From CANKHA01 sp963750965 (GTDB lineage: Bacteria > Pseudomonadota > Alphaproteobacteria > Rhizobiales > Xanthobacteraceae): DNA of 64,000 nt. Below the pieces are notes generated by a model, which did no database searches, had not been told where the DNA came from, and saw only the letters and a list, made by a program, of their open reading frames with translations. Both the position numbers and the translations under genes were made by a program. Within the stretch, counting starts at the first letter, position 1. Each line of letters opens with the position of its first letter. Below are positions 51,663 to 59,963 of this stretch, in pieces. The stretch is from the NCBI GenBank assembly GCA_963750965.1, contig CAVVSK010000022.1:251450-315449 (forward strand), in the 5' to 3' direction.

Positions 51663-53519
51663 TCATGAATGCGCTTTGGCTAAGGGCAGGGTAAAGCGAA
51701 AGAGCGCGCCGCCTCCGGGACGGTTCTCCGCCCATATTTTGCCTCCGCAATTTTCAACGATCGTCCGCACAATCGATAATCCAAGCCCAGTGCCTTGTTG
51801 CTTGGTTGTATAAAAGGTTTCGAAAACATCTTTCAGCTTGTCATTGGGAATACCGGTACCGCTATCTGACACCCACACCTCTACCTCGAAGTTTCCGCCT
51901 AATACGGTTTGAAAGGTCATTTTACGTGCGTCTGGAGCGCAGTTCTGCATGGCATCCATCGCGTTCATCGCCAGGTTAAATATTACTTGCTCCAGATGCA
52001 CCTTATCGACACGCACGGGCAGTGCATGCTGCACCTGATGGGCGCTCACCAGAACGCCTCTCTTTTTTGCTTCAGGGTCAAGCATGTGGAGCGCAGCTCG
52101 AAGTGCATCATTCAGGTCGAATTCCTGAAGCTCGGACTCACTCTGTTTCTTTAACAATCCCCGCAAATGCGTGATGATGTCTGCCGCGCGTTGATCGGAT
52201 GCACGTATGTCGGCGAGTATCTCCAGGACCTGCCGGTTGTCGCCCGGTTTCGCGGCAAGGAGTATCTCGGCAGCCTCCGCGTTGGCCATGATGGCGCCGA
52301 GGGGCTGGTTGAGTTCATGGGCAATAGAGGATGACATCGCACCGACGGCAGCAACACGGTCCAAGTGAATGATCTCGCGCAGGCGGCTACGCAATTCGAC
52401 TTCGAGAGCGCGCCGACGGTGACGTTCGAGAAGCAACCATGTGATCATCGCGGCCTGAAGCAATACGATGGCAAAGGCGGTGCTCAACTGCCAGCGGTAT
52501 TGCTGCCACGCGGTCGGCTCGCGAAAATGAATTTCGCTGCCCGGGGGCAACCTGCTCTCGGCGATATTCCAGCGCTGCATTTGCCGCCAATCGAACAGCA
52601 CTTTGTTGCCGGATACCTCCAACAAAGCAGGCCCTGCACGCTCAGAATCCGCCAAGAGCTGCAACACCAGCTTGGCGGCCTCCACGCCCTGTTTAGAAAC
52701 GCTGTACACACTTCCCCCTACGATACCGCGACCGACATATTGATCGAGGAACCCATAAACGGGCGCACTCGCGGCAGCAGAAACAAGTGGTACGACATTG
52801 TGTGGAACGAAAGACTCGCCAGCGCCGTCTTGAAAAAGCGTCGTGAACAGCACGATGGTCTGCGGAGGCAGGCCCGCGAGGTCGACAAGCAGTTTTTGTA
52901 GTGGCGCCGCCGTCAGATATCTGAACGCGAGGCGGCTCTCATAAACACCAAATTGCTGTCTCGCCTGTTCGAGAAGCCGAGTATCGAACTCCGATGTCCC
53001 CGTTACAACAGCGATGTGCTTGGTGTCAGGATGCAAGCCGAGCGCAAGCTCAAGCGTTGGTGCAAACTCCCGCTTCAGAAGAACGCCGTGGACATGAGGG
53101 GGCAACGAGCGATCACCGAGTTCTCTTCTGTCGATCCCGCAGAAAACTATGGGAGTTCCGGGAAAGATTGCGTCCCCATGTTTCAGCAGAAACTCGAGCG
53201 AGGGCCCAAACGTGGCGACTGCCACGTCAATCTTCTTGTTCGCATATTTCTCGCGAAGGTAATCTTTCAGGAGTGTTCGGTAACTATCGGAGTCAAACCG
53301 AGAGATATCCATCGTCTCGCGATAGGTCTCGATATGATCTGAGGAATTAGACGCGAGCGTCTGGACAAATTCAGCTGCAAGAGCCGCCAGACCGGGTAAC
53401 TCGACGCGCTCGTCGAAAAGCAAAACGATATGTCGCGTCGCTGACGACGCAGGCAAAACACCGCCGATCCAGACTGCTAAAGCGACACACACCAAACGCA
53501 AGGCGGTGCAGTAACTCAT
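51663..53519 (-). CDS. Hybrid-type sensor histidine kinase with periplasmic ABC-binding-like domain
   Basis: The 618-residue product starts with a signal segment (ALRLVCVALAVWIGGVLPAS), followed by a periplasmic domain of the ABC-transporter substrate-binding-like type (about 30-310, IVLLFDERVELPGLAAL). A membrane helix follows (about 342-360, IVLLQAAMITWLLLERHRRR). The HisKA H-box is SSIAHELNQPLGA with H near residue 400, and the HATPase has FNLAMNAMDAM, DSGTGIPN and GTGLGLSIVRTIV. It senses a periplasmic ligand of unknown kind and probably phosphorylates the two regulators to its left. An upstream start at 53696 adds a doubtful N-terminus. Confidence 0.9.
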   Translation of the reverse strand: MSYCTALRLVCVALAVWIGGVLPASSATRHIVLLFDERVELPGLAALAAEFVQTLASNSSDHIETYRETMDISRFDSDSYRTLLKDYLREKYANKKIDVAVATFGPSLEFLLKHGDAIFPGTPIVFCGIDRRELGDRSLPPHVHGVLLKREFAPTLELALGLHPDTKHIAVVTGTSEFDTRLLEQARQQFGVYESRLAFRYLTAAPLQKLLVDLAGLPPQTIVLFTTLFQDGAGESFVPHNVVPLVSAAASAPVYGFLDQYVGRGIVGGSVYSVSKQGVEAAKLVLQLLADSERAGPALLEVSGNKVLFDWRQMQRWNIAESRLPPGSEIHFREPTAWQQYRWQLSTAFAIVLLQAAMITWLLLERHRRRALEVELRSRLREIIHLDRVAAVGAMSSSIAHELNQPLGAIMANAEAAEILLAAKPGDNRQVLEILADIRASDQRAADIITHLRGLLKKQSESELQEFDLNDALRAALHMLDPEAKKRGVLVSAHQVQHALPVRVDKVHLEQVIFNLAMNAMDAMQNCAPDARKMTFQTVLGGNFEVEVWVSDSGTGIPNDKLKDVFETFYTTKQQGTGLGLSIVRTIVENCGGKIWAENRPGGGALFRFTLPLAKAHS

Positions 53520-53813
53520 GACAAGCGGCTTCCGCGATGAACACCCAAACGCAGGATAAATGTACTTGGTGGCTCGAGGAAGGGATGGTACCGCATCTTT
53601 TTTGGTCACCATCCTCGACAACAAAAAGAACGCAGCAGCAGAATAACATATCACCTTGTGCATTTCTAACAGCGTTTCAGACCGCTTGCGGGTCATTTGG
53701 CTTCGGCGTTGGCCACGTGGCTACCTCAATGCCATACTGCACCAAGGGACAATATCCCAGCAGCCCCTCGCAACGTAAGCTCGTCAGCGATAGTCCCAGA
53801 GGGGGAGAGTTCG

Positions 53814-54167
53814 ATGCCGGTCATTAGATTCGGAAATAAACAACAGATCTCGTTTGACCCCGAAGCCATCAACATAATCTCGGCTGTCTTTGAGAAAGCG
53901 TGTGACGCTCTGGGCCTCAGCGACCGCCGTGACGCCCTTACAGAATTGCTTGCCAAGAAAGTCATTGAAGCTGCGCAATCCGGCGAGAGCGATCCGCTTC
54001 GCATCTATCAGATGGCCATGGATAGCCTGAGCGAGACAGCTCCGGGCTATCCCGGGTGGTCGGTCGGAAGCCGAAACAGTGCCAAATCGACGCATGAGCG
54101 GTGCGGTACACGCGTCTCCTCCAGCGCGGGATACTTAGAGGGAAACCGCTGGCAAGTGCGCGCTTGA
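53814..54167 (+). CDS. Hypothetical protein conserved in the helical N-terminal half
   Basis: The 117-residue product starts PVIRFGNKQQISFDPEAINI after a GGGGGAGAG ribosome site. The first 75 residues form regular amphipathic helices (FEKACDALGLSDRRDALTEL, LAKKVIEAAQSGESDPLRIY), which look real. The end (after MAMDSLSE) is compositionally loose and could be misframed. No domain is known to me. Confidence 0.6.
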   Translation: MPVIRFGNKQQISFDPEAINIISAVFEKACDALGLSDRRDALTELLAKKVIEAAQSGESDPLRIYQMAMDSLSETAPGYPGWSVGSRNSAKSTHERCGTRVSSSAGYLEGNRWQVRA

Positions 54168-54494
54168 TGAGTGCCGGCTGAGGAACGGCGACGACGGCAC
54201 GCCATCACGGTAAGGAACGCGCTGGAGCCTTGGGCATAGCTTTTGCGGGCTGAGGCGCGTCGGTGCGGCGAAAGAGATACACAAGAACGGCAACGGTCTT
54301 GCGCAAGCGCTTATGGTCCGCCCAGAACGCGTAACTCCATTCAGAGGGCAAAAAGATTGCTCGAATTTGTGCGCAGCCCGGTGGGAGAATTCACACCAGC
54401 TTCCACAAGTCCTTGTGCATGACCGCATCGGCGCGGTCGTATCTCGTTGTAAGTGTGAGTCAACCGCTGTGGCACTTGTTGCGTCCTTGGCGGG
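54168..54494. other. Intergenic region, nothing identified
   Basis: These 327 bases hold only weak frames on both strands and no recognisable site. Confidence 0.35.
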
Positions 54495-54677
54495 TCACTG
54501 GCGGGTTAGTTGAAGCCCGCTGCTTACCGTACGCTTACCGATGCGAATTTGCGTAGCTTGTAGGTGCGCTGCGCGCGCCGCTTGCGCCATCGTGCTGATA
54601 ACATCGCCGTCCCGCAGCTTGATTGGATGGGCCAAGGCGCAATTCCAGTCGGTAGGTTTGGCGGTTTTCCTAGCCAT
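54495..54677 (-). CDS. Small protein with PIKLRDG motif
   Basis: The 60-residue product has HPIKLRDGDVISTMAQAARA in the middle. A second copy of this motif (FPIKLRDGHVIETMARAAGL) occurs in the gene at 57267-57404, so the two belong to one small family. Both start with a basic segment and a tryptophan before the motif. Function unknown. The copy supports that both frames are real genes. Confidence 0.6.
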   Translation of the reverse strand: MARKTAKPTDWNCALAHPIKLRDGDVISTMAQAARAAHLQATQIRIGKRTVSSGLQLTRQ

Positions 54678-54880
54678 CACTTTTCCGGCTTCACTGAACC
54701 GGCGGCGAGCAACCGTTGCCAGCTCTCTTTGAACGCCGCCCCTGCGGCAAAAGCCGGCGGCGGTTGCGTGAGCCAGTCTGCCCATCCCACTTGGCAGGTT
54801 GGCCCATTGTTCTATGGAGGAACTGATCTATGATAAAATTGTAAGGTGATTATGTATCTTGCAAACCATGCAACGGGAGA

Positions 54881-55486
54881 CTAGGGCACGAACTTCTGGA
54901 TCCGGACGTTGTCCACCCAGACACCCTGATAGTTGACGCTCTGGTCGGAAACGAACATGAACTGAACGTACACCCCGTGCTTGCCCACACAAGGCTTCAA
55001 CGAGAAGATCGTGTTTTCCCACATCCCAACGTTCCCCGACACCGCCTGCCCGGTCCACTCCCCCCCGACGCCGCCGTCGCAGGTGTATTCCCAACGGAAG
55101 AAGTCGTAGCCCAACTCCGTGTCTAGCCAGTATTGGAAGAACATTCGGGCATCCGTGGCCCCGCCGGCGAGCGAGAACGGGCCGTACCGCATCCAGGTGC
55201 AGGTGTTGTAATTGTGCGGTGTCACGCCCCCCCGGGGGTGGACGGCGGCGATGCCGCTGTAGGCTTTGCTAGAGGTCTTGTTCCAAATGCCCTGCGTGCT
55301 GGTATAGCTGCAGTCATAGGTAATCCAACTCCCTGTTGGGAACGTCGGCCCCTCGAAACCTTGTACGTGGATGTTCTGCCACCCGGCCGCCTGGCTCTGT
55401 TCCGACGCGAGCGGGACGAGCACGGCGAAGAGCGTGAGCGCCCGAAGAACTGCCCTGAAGCGTCGCTTACTCATCATCGCCCTCAT
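54881..55486 (-). CDS. Secreted beta-sandwich-like protein
   Basis: The 201-residue product has a signal peptide (about 10-34, VLRALTLFAVLVPLASEQSQ) and a beta-rich body. GFEGPTFPTGSWITYDCSYT opens it, a core GVYVQFMFVSDQSVNYQGVW closes it, and DNVRIQKF follows. The pattern (FEG, FP-GW, W, V-DNVxI) resembles MAM-like or immune-inhibitor-A-type sandwich domains. It has several cysteines (CSY, CTW, CDG, KPC) likely to form disulphides. An extracellular binding role is plausible but unproven. It is isolated between noncoding stretches. Confidence 0.65.
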   Translation of the reverse strand: MRAMMSKRRFRAVLRALTLFAVLVPLASEQSQAAGWQNIHVQGFEGPTFPTGSWITYDCSYTSTQGIWNKTSSKAYSGIAAVHPRGGVTPHNYNTCTWMRYGPFSLAGGATDARMFFQYWLDTELGYDFFRWEYTCDGGVGGEWTGQAVSGNVGMWENTIFSLKPCVGKHGVYVQFMFVSDQSVNYQGVWVDNVRIQKFVP

Positions 55487-56014
55487 CCAAGAGTTGCTGT
55501 ACCGCGGCGGCTACACTGCTTTGACTGAGCAGCTCACCATTGCAATCCCCCCGCCGTCCTCCGACTGCCAACATTGCGAGCGAGTCTCAGGACGTCACAA
55601 TTTTCGTGCTGTTTCAGATGCCCCCAAGCGCTTATGACGCTGCGCCCAAACAATAAGAGAGTCGAGTAGTATTTAGGCGTATTGTTGAGCGCAGCGAGAC
55701 AGTCGAGCAGCGGCCTGGCGTGACATATTTTAGAACGTGCCGTCTTCCACGCGCATATAGGCTGCCGCGTTTTTGTTTTTGGTGTGGGCGGGCCGCCGGG
55801 AGGCATTCTCGTGGGTCAGCCAGGCGGCCCTAACCGTAGGGGTACGGGGACGCGTAACCCCGGGGGCTGAGTCCAGCTTACAATTCCAGCGGATTGTCGA
55901 CCCTTAACTTGCGCGGGAGACTTGGCATCACGGTTAAGGTTTATTTGCTTTCGTCATCGCGTGCTCTGCGGCGTCGTGGTTTGATCTTGTCAACAAGAAT
56001 AGTGCCATGGAAAA
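55487..56014. other. Long intergenic region, nothing firm
   Basis: A 528-base gap holds only a weak minus-strand frame (55534-55806) with low-quality composition. A GC-rich stretch at about 55838-55865 may fold. I see no gene. Confidence 0.35.
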
Positions 56015-56242
56015 ATGCCACGCCCTCGTAACCGCGACGAAAGGGGATGGTTTGTGCCAGCCGAAGGGACGATGGCTCGCACGATTTATGACGTCTTGGT
56101 AGCTGCGGAACAATGTGAAGAAGAGTTCAACGCTGCCGCTTTGGCCCGGTTGCTCGGCACCACCGTCAATACAGTGAAAGCAACGGCTTGGAGAATACGG
56201 GGCGCCGCCAAATCGACCGGGCGTTCTCGAAGGCGCACATAA
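56015..56242 (+). CDS. Small helix-turn-helix-like protein
   Basis: The 75-residue product has a C-terminal pair of helices, NAAALARLLGTTVNTVKATA, whose spacing resembles a helix-turn-helix of the LuxR or MerR kind. The N-terminal stretch (MPRPRNRDERGWFVPAEGTM) is basic. The start could also be the internal Met near residue 20. It lies among orphan small genes and has no recognised family. Confidence 0.5.
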   Translation: MPRPRNRDERGWFVPAEGTMARTIYDVLVAAEQCEEEFNAAALARLLGTTVNTVKATAWRIRGAAKSTGRSRRRT

Positions 56243-56374
56243 CCGATACGCGGATTGATTACGGCACTTTTTCAGGCGCGCTAGTGCGCAAAGATAAGAT
56301 ACCCAATCCAGCCCACAATCACGATCACAACGAAAATATTGCGCGGCGGTGCGCTATGCCGTAAGCCGCAAAAC

Positions 56375-56403
56375 AAAATGCCCGGCGCAAGACCGGGCAT
56401 TTT
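56375..56403 (-). terminator. Rho-independent terminator of the glycine-rich gene
   Basis: AAAATGCCCGG and CCGGGCATTTT form a stem with a small loop and T-run on the minus strand. It is 20 bases past the stop at 56423. Confidence 0.85.
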
Positions 56404-56422
56404 GCCGGAGAGGCGCAAGCTA

Positions 56423-57054
56423 TCAGCAAACAGCCTGCCGCCTAACTATCACGTAGGTGCCGCGGGATCGGTCGTACACGCGAACGCGTCTGATACAGGT
56501 CGCCGCTGCCGAAGCGGTCGTGTAGTAAGCCGCGTCCTCGTAGCCATAGGCTGGATAGCCGTAGCCATAGCCATAACCATAAGGATAGCCATACGCTCCG
56601 TAGCCATAGCCAAGGCCGTAACCCACCGCCAAACCGGCGGCGCCCCAGCCCCAACCATTCCAGTGATTGCCACCATGGTGATGTCCATGATGCCGGTGTG
56701 CGTGGCGATTGCCATGGTGCACGTTATGCTCGCGGAAACCGCCCTGAGCAACGCGCATGCCGCCGCCACGGTAACCGCCCTGAGCAACGCGCATGCCGCC
56801 GCCATGGAAACCGCCGCCGCCCAACCGCATGCCGCCGCCGCCCACCGCATGCCGCCGCCACCGCCACGATGGAAGCCGCCTCCGCCGCCTCCGCCAAATC
56901 CGCGGACCTGGATCACGAGACCGTCGTCCTTATCCCCGGCCGCAAGCGCGGAGAGCGGCCGGGCCACCTGCGAAGTGGCGGGAATTGTGCTTGCAACGAC
57001 CGCGGCCGCGGCAAGCGCCGCCAGCGTGAAAGCGCCAGAAAGAGAGGTGCGCAT
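56423..57054 (-). pseudogene. Secreted Gly/His/Tyr-rich protein, frameshifted
   Basis: A signal peptide (MRTSLSGAFTLAALAAAAVV) and a short linker (GDKDDGLVIQVRGFGGGGGG) are read in one frame. The glycine- and histidine-rich repeats (GGGMRVAQGGYRGGGMRVAQ), a Tyr-Gly stretch (YGYGAYGYPYGYGYGYG) and a C-terminal CIRRVRVYDRSRGTYVIVRR are read in another. The shift is near 56850, in the GGGGG region. The total of 632 bases is one short of a multiple of three. The ending resembles rhizobial BA14K-like surface proteins. It is probably an extracytoplasmic structural protein. Confidence 0.7.
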
Positions 57055-57069
57055 AACCACGTCCTCCAT

Positions 57070-57270
57070 TTACAGTTTATACCAAGCCCAACAAATCTTG
57101 CCGGTGGTTGTTCCTTGTCCTCTGGGCCAATGCGGGCAGCCGTATCCGGCCCAGCCTTCGGCGTCTAACGCGCGGCGAAGCTGCCCCGTCGCGTGGTGAA
57201 GATCCTCGGACTTGCCGCTCGCTTGCGCTTCCATCAGCAGCGCGGCGGTGTGCTGCCAGATCGCTTTCAT
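57070..57270 (-). CDS. Small orphan protein, coupled to the PIKLRDG gene
   Basis: The 66-residue product begins MKAIWQHTAALLMEAQASGK, a good amphipathic helix, and ends with a W-rich segment (GYGCPHWPRGQGTTTGKICW). Its ATG overlaps the stop of the upstream gene (ATGA), so translation is coupled. Family unknown. The coupling argues that it is a real gene. Confidence 0.55.
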   Translation of the reverse strand: MKAIWQHTAALLMEAQASGKSEDLHHATGQLRRALDAEGWAGYGCPHWPRGQGTTTGKICWAWYKL

Positions 57271-57404
57271 CTGTCGCTGCTTTGAAGCCGCTGCGTCATC
57301 AGCCCGGCCGCCCGAGCCATCGTCTCTATGACGTGGCCGTCGCGTAGCTTGATCGGGAAGGCCAGGGGACGCTGCCAGCTCACAACTTTGGAACGGGTAC
57401 GCAT
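57267..57404 (-). CDS. Small protein with PIKLRDG motif (second copy)
   Basis: The 45-residue product starts MRTRSKVVSWQRPLAFPIKL and continues RDGHVIETMARAAGL. It aligns with the 54495-54677 gene over about 35 residues. The stop overlaps the next start (ATGA at 57267-57270). The shared motif and coupling support translation. The role is unknown; the length and partnership suggest a phage or island accessory peptide. Confidence 0.6.
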   Translation of the reverse strand: MRTRSKVVSWQRPLAFPIKLRDGHVIETMARAAGLMTQRLQSSDR

Positions 57405-57506
57405 TACTGTTTCGCTTGTTGCAGATCGTGTCGCGGATGCTTAGGGCGGGAAATGCCCAATCTGCAAGGCTTGTTGCACTGTTGCGCTTGTTTCGCATTT
57501 CTCGGC

Positions 57507-57809
57507 TCATGGGGGCGGCAATTTAACCTCGGGGGCTTCCCCGGTTATCTGCTTGAATGAAGCCGCTGCATCTTTGGCTTGGGTGAAGTGGCCTTCTATC
57601 AACAGAGTGCCCACATGGTGCAAATATCCCACCAAAAGCGCCGCTCCGTCTGCCCTGCGAGTAAGAATATCGCTATGGGGAACCCATATTCCGATAGCGT
57701 CAGCTCTTATCGAGCACGACTGCAAGCGGGGGTGCATGTCCGCGATGTTCTGAGGCCATGGCCTCACAGTCTTCTGACGGTCGGCGATCTCCATGGCAAG
57801 GTTCTGCAT
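57507..57809 (-). CDS. Small orphan protein
   Basis: The 100-residue product (or 95 from the inner Met) has a helical C-terminal half (RADGAALLVGYLHHVGTLLI, FTQAKDAAASFKQITGEAPE). Its stop forms an ATGA overlap with a further in-frame ATG at 57510, and its 5' end overlaps the upstream membrane gene by 46 bases. No family is recognised. It looks like part of one transcript with its neighbours. Confidence 0.5.
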   Translation of the reverse strand: MQNLAMEIADRQKTVRPWPQNIADMHPRLQSCSIRADAIGIWVPHSDILTRRADGAALLVGYLHHVGTLLIEGHFTQAKDAAASFKQITGEAPEVKLPPP

Positions 57810-58096
57810 TCGGTAACCGGCGATCTTCTTGCCTCTTCTCGGCTGCCGTCAATGCGACGCAAGAACCAGTCCAGCCAAGCCCCCGCCGCAAGGCCGCTGA
57901 CAAAGAACAAAGCAGGATAAAACCATGCGTGTTCGGTAACTGAGGAGACGGTACGGATGGCCCGCCCGATGACACCCAACGCCAGTTCTGGGTTCGCGTA
58001 AACGTAACTCGACGCGAGATTGATTACGAATGGCACGAGAATGGTGCCCAGAAGAACCGCTAGGAAAACCCGAACCCAAACTGCAAGCTTCCGCAT
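57764..58096 (-). CDS. Two-helix membrane protein
   Basis: The 110-residue protein has membrane helices at about 8-30 (VRVFLAVLLGTILVPFVINL) and 60-78 (FYPALFFVSGLAAGAWLDWF), then a basic tail (RRIDGSREEARR). It is the first gene of the small coupled run on the minus strand. No family is named; a phage-like or island-encoded membrane peptide is possible. Confidence 0.6.
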   Translation of the reverse strand: MRKLAVWVRVFLAVLLGTILVPFVINLASSYVYANPELALGVIGRAIRTVSSVTEHAWFYPALFFVSGLAAGAWLDWFLRRIDGSREEARRSPVTECRTLPWRSPTVRRL

Positions 58097-58167
58097 TTCT
58101 TATCTTCCCATAGTCTTCGCAAGGGCTGCGGCTGGGAAGATGAAATCGCAGAAGTGCTTGATTTTGC

Positions 58168-58213
58168 TGGTGAGCGCGGTGGGACTCGAACCCACGACCA
58201 CCTGATTAAAAGT
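58168..58213 (-). tRNA. tRNA-Lys(UUU) 3' fragment, probable attachment site
   Basis: On the minus strand the sequence from ACTTTTAATC through the T-stem and loop (GTGGG-TTCGAGT-CCCAC) to the acceptor CGCGCTC-A-CCA is the 3' half of a tRNA. The anticodon loop CTTTTAA gives UUU, hence lysine. The 5' half (acceptor strand and D arm) is absent, so this is not a working tRNA. It lies 170 bases before the integrase gene, as expected for the att copy left at one end of an element that uses a tRNA-Lys gene. Confidence 0.8.
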
Positions 58214-58342
58214 TATAGGGGAAGGGTAGGCACTGGGAAGCAGAAGGCAGCATAAGTATCAACAATCCCTTGTTTTCGGTCTAAATCAGCGCATATACCT
58301 TATGACTGTGTAGGCACGAAGCAGCAGGAAACAGCGTGACAG

Positions 58343-58361
58343 TGTTTCCCATATGCTTCCC
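58343..58361. repeat. Left copy of 19-bp perfect inverted repeat
   Basis: TGTTTCCCATATGCTTCCC lies 21 bases before the integrase ATG. Its exact reverse complement is at 60031-60049, beyond the next gene. Shorter variants (GGAAGCAG, GGAAACAG) lie nearby, as for arm-type integrase sites. Confidence 0.85.
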
Positions 58362-58382
58362 AGCCACAGATAGGGGCGCCCG

Positions 58383-59540
58383 ATGAAACTCACACAAGCC
58401 ACCGTTGCGCGGCTGAAACTCCCGGCAGGCAAGGGCGAGGCGATACACTTCGATGATGACGTTCCGTGCCTCGGCCTCCGATTGCGGGAGGGCGGATCAC
58501 GGACCTGGATCGTCCAATATCGGGTAGGAAAGAAGCAGCGCCGGCTAACGCTCGGTAGCACGGCGATTCTTGATTTAGGGAAGGCCAAGGATGCGGCCAG
58601 GGACGCGCTGGCTAGGGTGAGGCTGGGCGGCGATCCATCGAACGACAAAGCTCTAGCGCGCGTTGTGGCGTCCGAAACCTTTGACGTGATCGCAGAGCGT
58701 TTCCTAGCGCGGCAAGAGACGCGGCTTCGCCCGTCGAGCTACGCGGCAACCAAATACTATTTGCTGACGCTGTTTAAGCCGCTGCATCGGTTGACGCTGG
58801 CCCATATCACGCGGGCGGCTGTCGCTGGGCAGCTCGGGCGGATTGCTGACGGCAATGGCCCCGTTGCGGCAGACCGCGCCCGTGCGGCTCTCTCTGCGTT
58901 CTTCGCGTGGGCAATCCGTGAGGGCGTAGCGGAAACAAACCCGGTGGTCGGCACCAACAAGGCGACGGACCCAGAAGACACCAAGCGCGACCGCGTGCTG
59001 TCTCACCACGAGTTGCGAACCATCTGGCGCAACCTGGGCGAAGGCCACTTTGCCGACATCGTGCGGCTGTTGATGCTGACAGGACAGCGGCGCGACGAAA
59101 TAGCAGACCTACGATGGTCCGAGATCGACTTTAGCAAGCGCCTGATTAGCCTCCCTGCGTCCCGCACCAAGAACAAGCGGGCGCACGACATTCCGCTCAG
59201 CAAGTCCGCGCTGGCGATACTGAGACGGCAGCCGCGACTAGCAGGGCGAGACTTTGTGTTTGGTGAGGGCGAGCAGGGCTTCCAAGGTTGGTCAAGAGCA
59301 AAGGCTGCGCTGGACGCCCGCGTGAAACTCAACCAGCCTTGGCAGCTACGCGACTTGCGACGCACGGCGGTGACCGGCATGGGCGATATAGAAGTGCCCC
59401 CGCACGTTGTGGAAGCGATCGTGAACCACGTCTCAGGCACCAAGGGCGGGGTTGCCGGCGTCTACAACAAGTCGGTTTACTCGAAAGAGAAGGCGGCCGC
59501 GCTTAGCAAGTGGGATGCAGAGCTGGAACGGCTTACCTGA
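58383..59540 (+). CDS. int: Tyrosine-type site-specific integrase
   Basis: The 385-residue protein has the N-terminal DUF4102-like arm-binding domain (ARLKLPAGKGEAIHFDDDVP), the core-binding domain (about 98-195) and the catalytic domain. The catalytic set is R236 (TGQRRDEIADLRW), R326 (QLRDLRRT), H349 (IVNHVSG) and nucleophile Y361 (GVYNKSVYSKE). The position that is usually His in HxxR is R323, a known variation. It sits at the left end of an element next to a tRNA-Lys fragment and would drive excision or integration there. Confidence 0.93.
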   Translation: MKLTQATVARLKLPAGKGEAIHFDDDVPCLGLRLREGGSRTWIVQYRVGKKQRRLTLGSTAILDLGKAKDAARDALARVRLGGDPSNDKALARVVASETFDVIAERFLARQETRLRPSSYAATKYYLLTLFKPLHRLTLAHITRAAVAGQLGRIADGNGPVAADRARAALSAFFAWAIREGVAETNPVVGTNKATDPEDTKRDRVLSHHELRTIWRNLGEGHFADIVRLLMLTGQRRDEIADLRWSEIDFSKRLISLPASRTKNKRAHDIPLSKSALAILRRQPRLAGRDFVFGEGEQGFQGWSRAKAALDARVKLNQPWQLRDLRRTAVTGMGDIEVPPHVVEAIVNHVSGTKGGVAGVYNKSVYSKEKAAALSKWDAELERLT

Positions 59541-59621
59541 CCTTTGGCACGTCACCTGAATGCCCTAATATCAGTTTTCTGGCGGGCAGAGCGGTCTTAG
59601 GTCCTGAAGCAGGCAGTTCCA

Positions 59622-59963
59622 ATGCTTGGATTTTTGCGGAGTCGAAGGCGGAAGTTGGCAGAGGATAGGAGGCGCAGCGCGGAGGAATGCATGGCTGCGT
59701 GCAAAGAGGTATGGATAGAATTGAATAGTCCGCCTCAGACAACCGACGCCGCCGCTCTTGCTGAGCAGATAGACCAGTTTTCTGTTTGGGCGTTCCGTTA
59801 CATGTTCAAAAACCACCCCGTAACAAAGCAGTTTCCACCCTATGATCTTTGGAGGCTCGTCTTCGGTTCTGTGTTGGATGCAAAAACTCATCCGGAGCCA
59901 GTGGTAGAGGAGGCTATCGCCTTGCTACGCGCCAAATATAGAACCGATAATCGGCAATCATAG
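59622..59963 (+). CDS. Hypothetical helical protein next to integrase
   Basis: The 113-residue product is largely helical (SAEECMAACKEVWIELNSPP, DQFSVWAFRYMFKNHPVTKQ, VVEEAIALLRAKY). It has no known domain. The region is less GC-rich, and the gene lies inside the 19-bp inverted-repeat pair with the integrase, so it may be an accessory gene of the element. Confidence 0.6.
   Translation: MLGFLRSRRRKLAEDRRRSAEECMAACKEVWIELNSPPQTTDAAALAEQIDQFSVWAFRYMFKNHPVTKQFPPYDLWRLVFGSVLDAKTHPEPVVEEAIALLRAKYRTDNRQS

Noticed and set aside
55534..55806. 90-codon minus-strand frame
   Set aside because: Loose composition and no start signal or homologous motif.
58168..58213. A complete tRNA gene
   Set aside because: The acceptor 5' strand and D arm are missing; only the 3' half from the anticodon loop is present.
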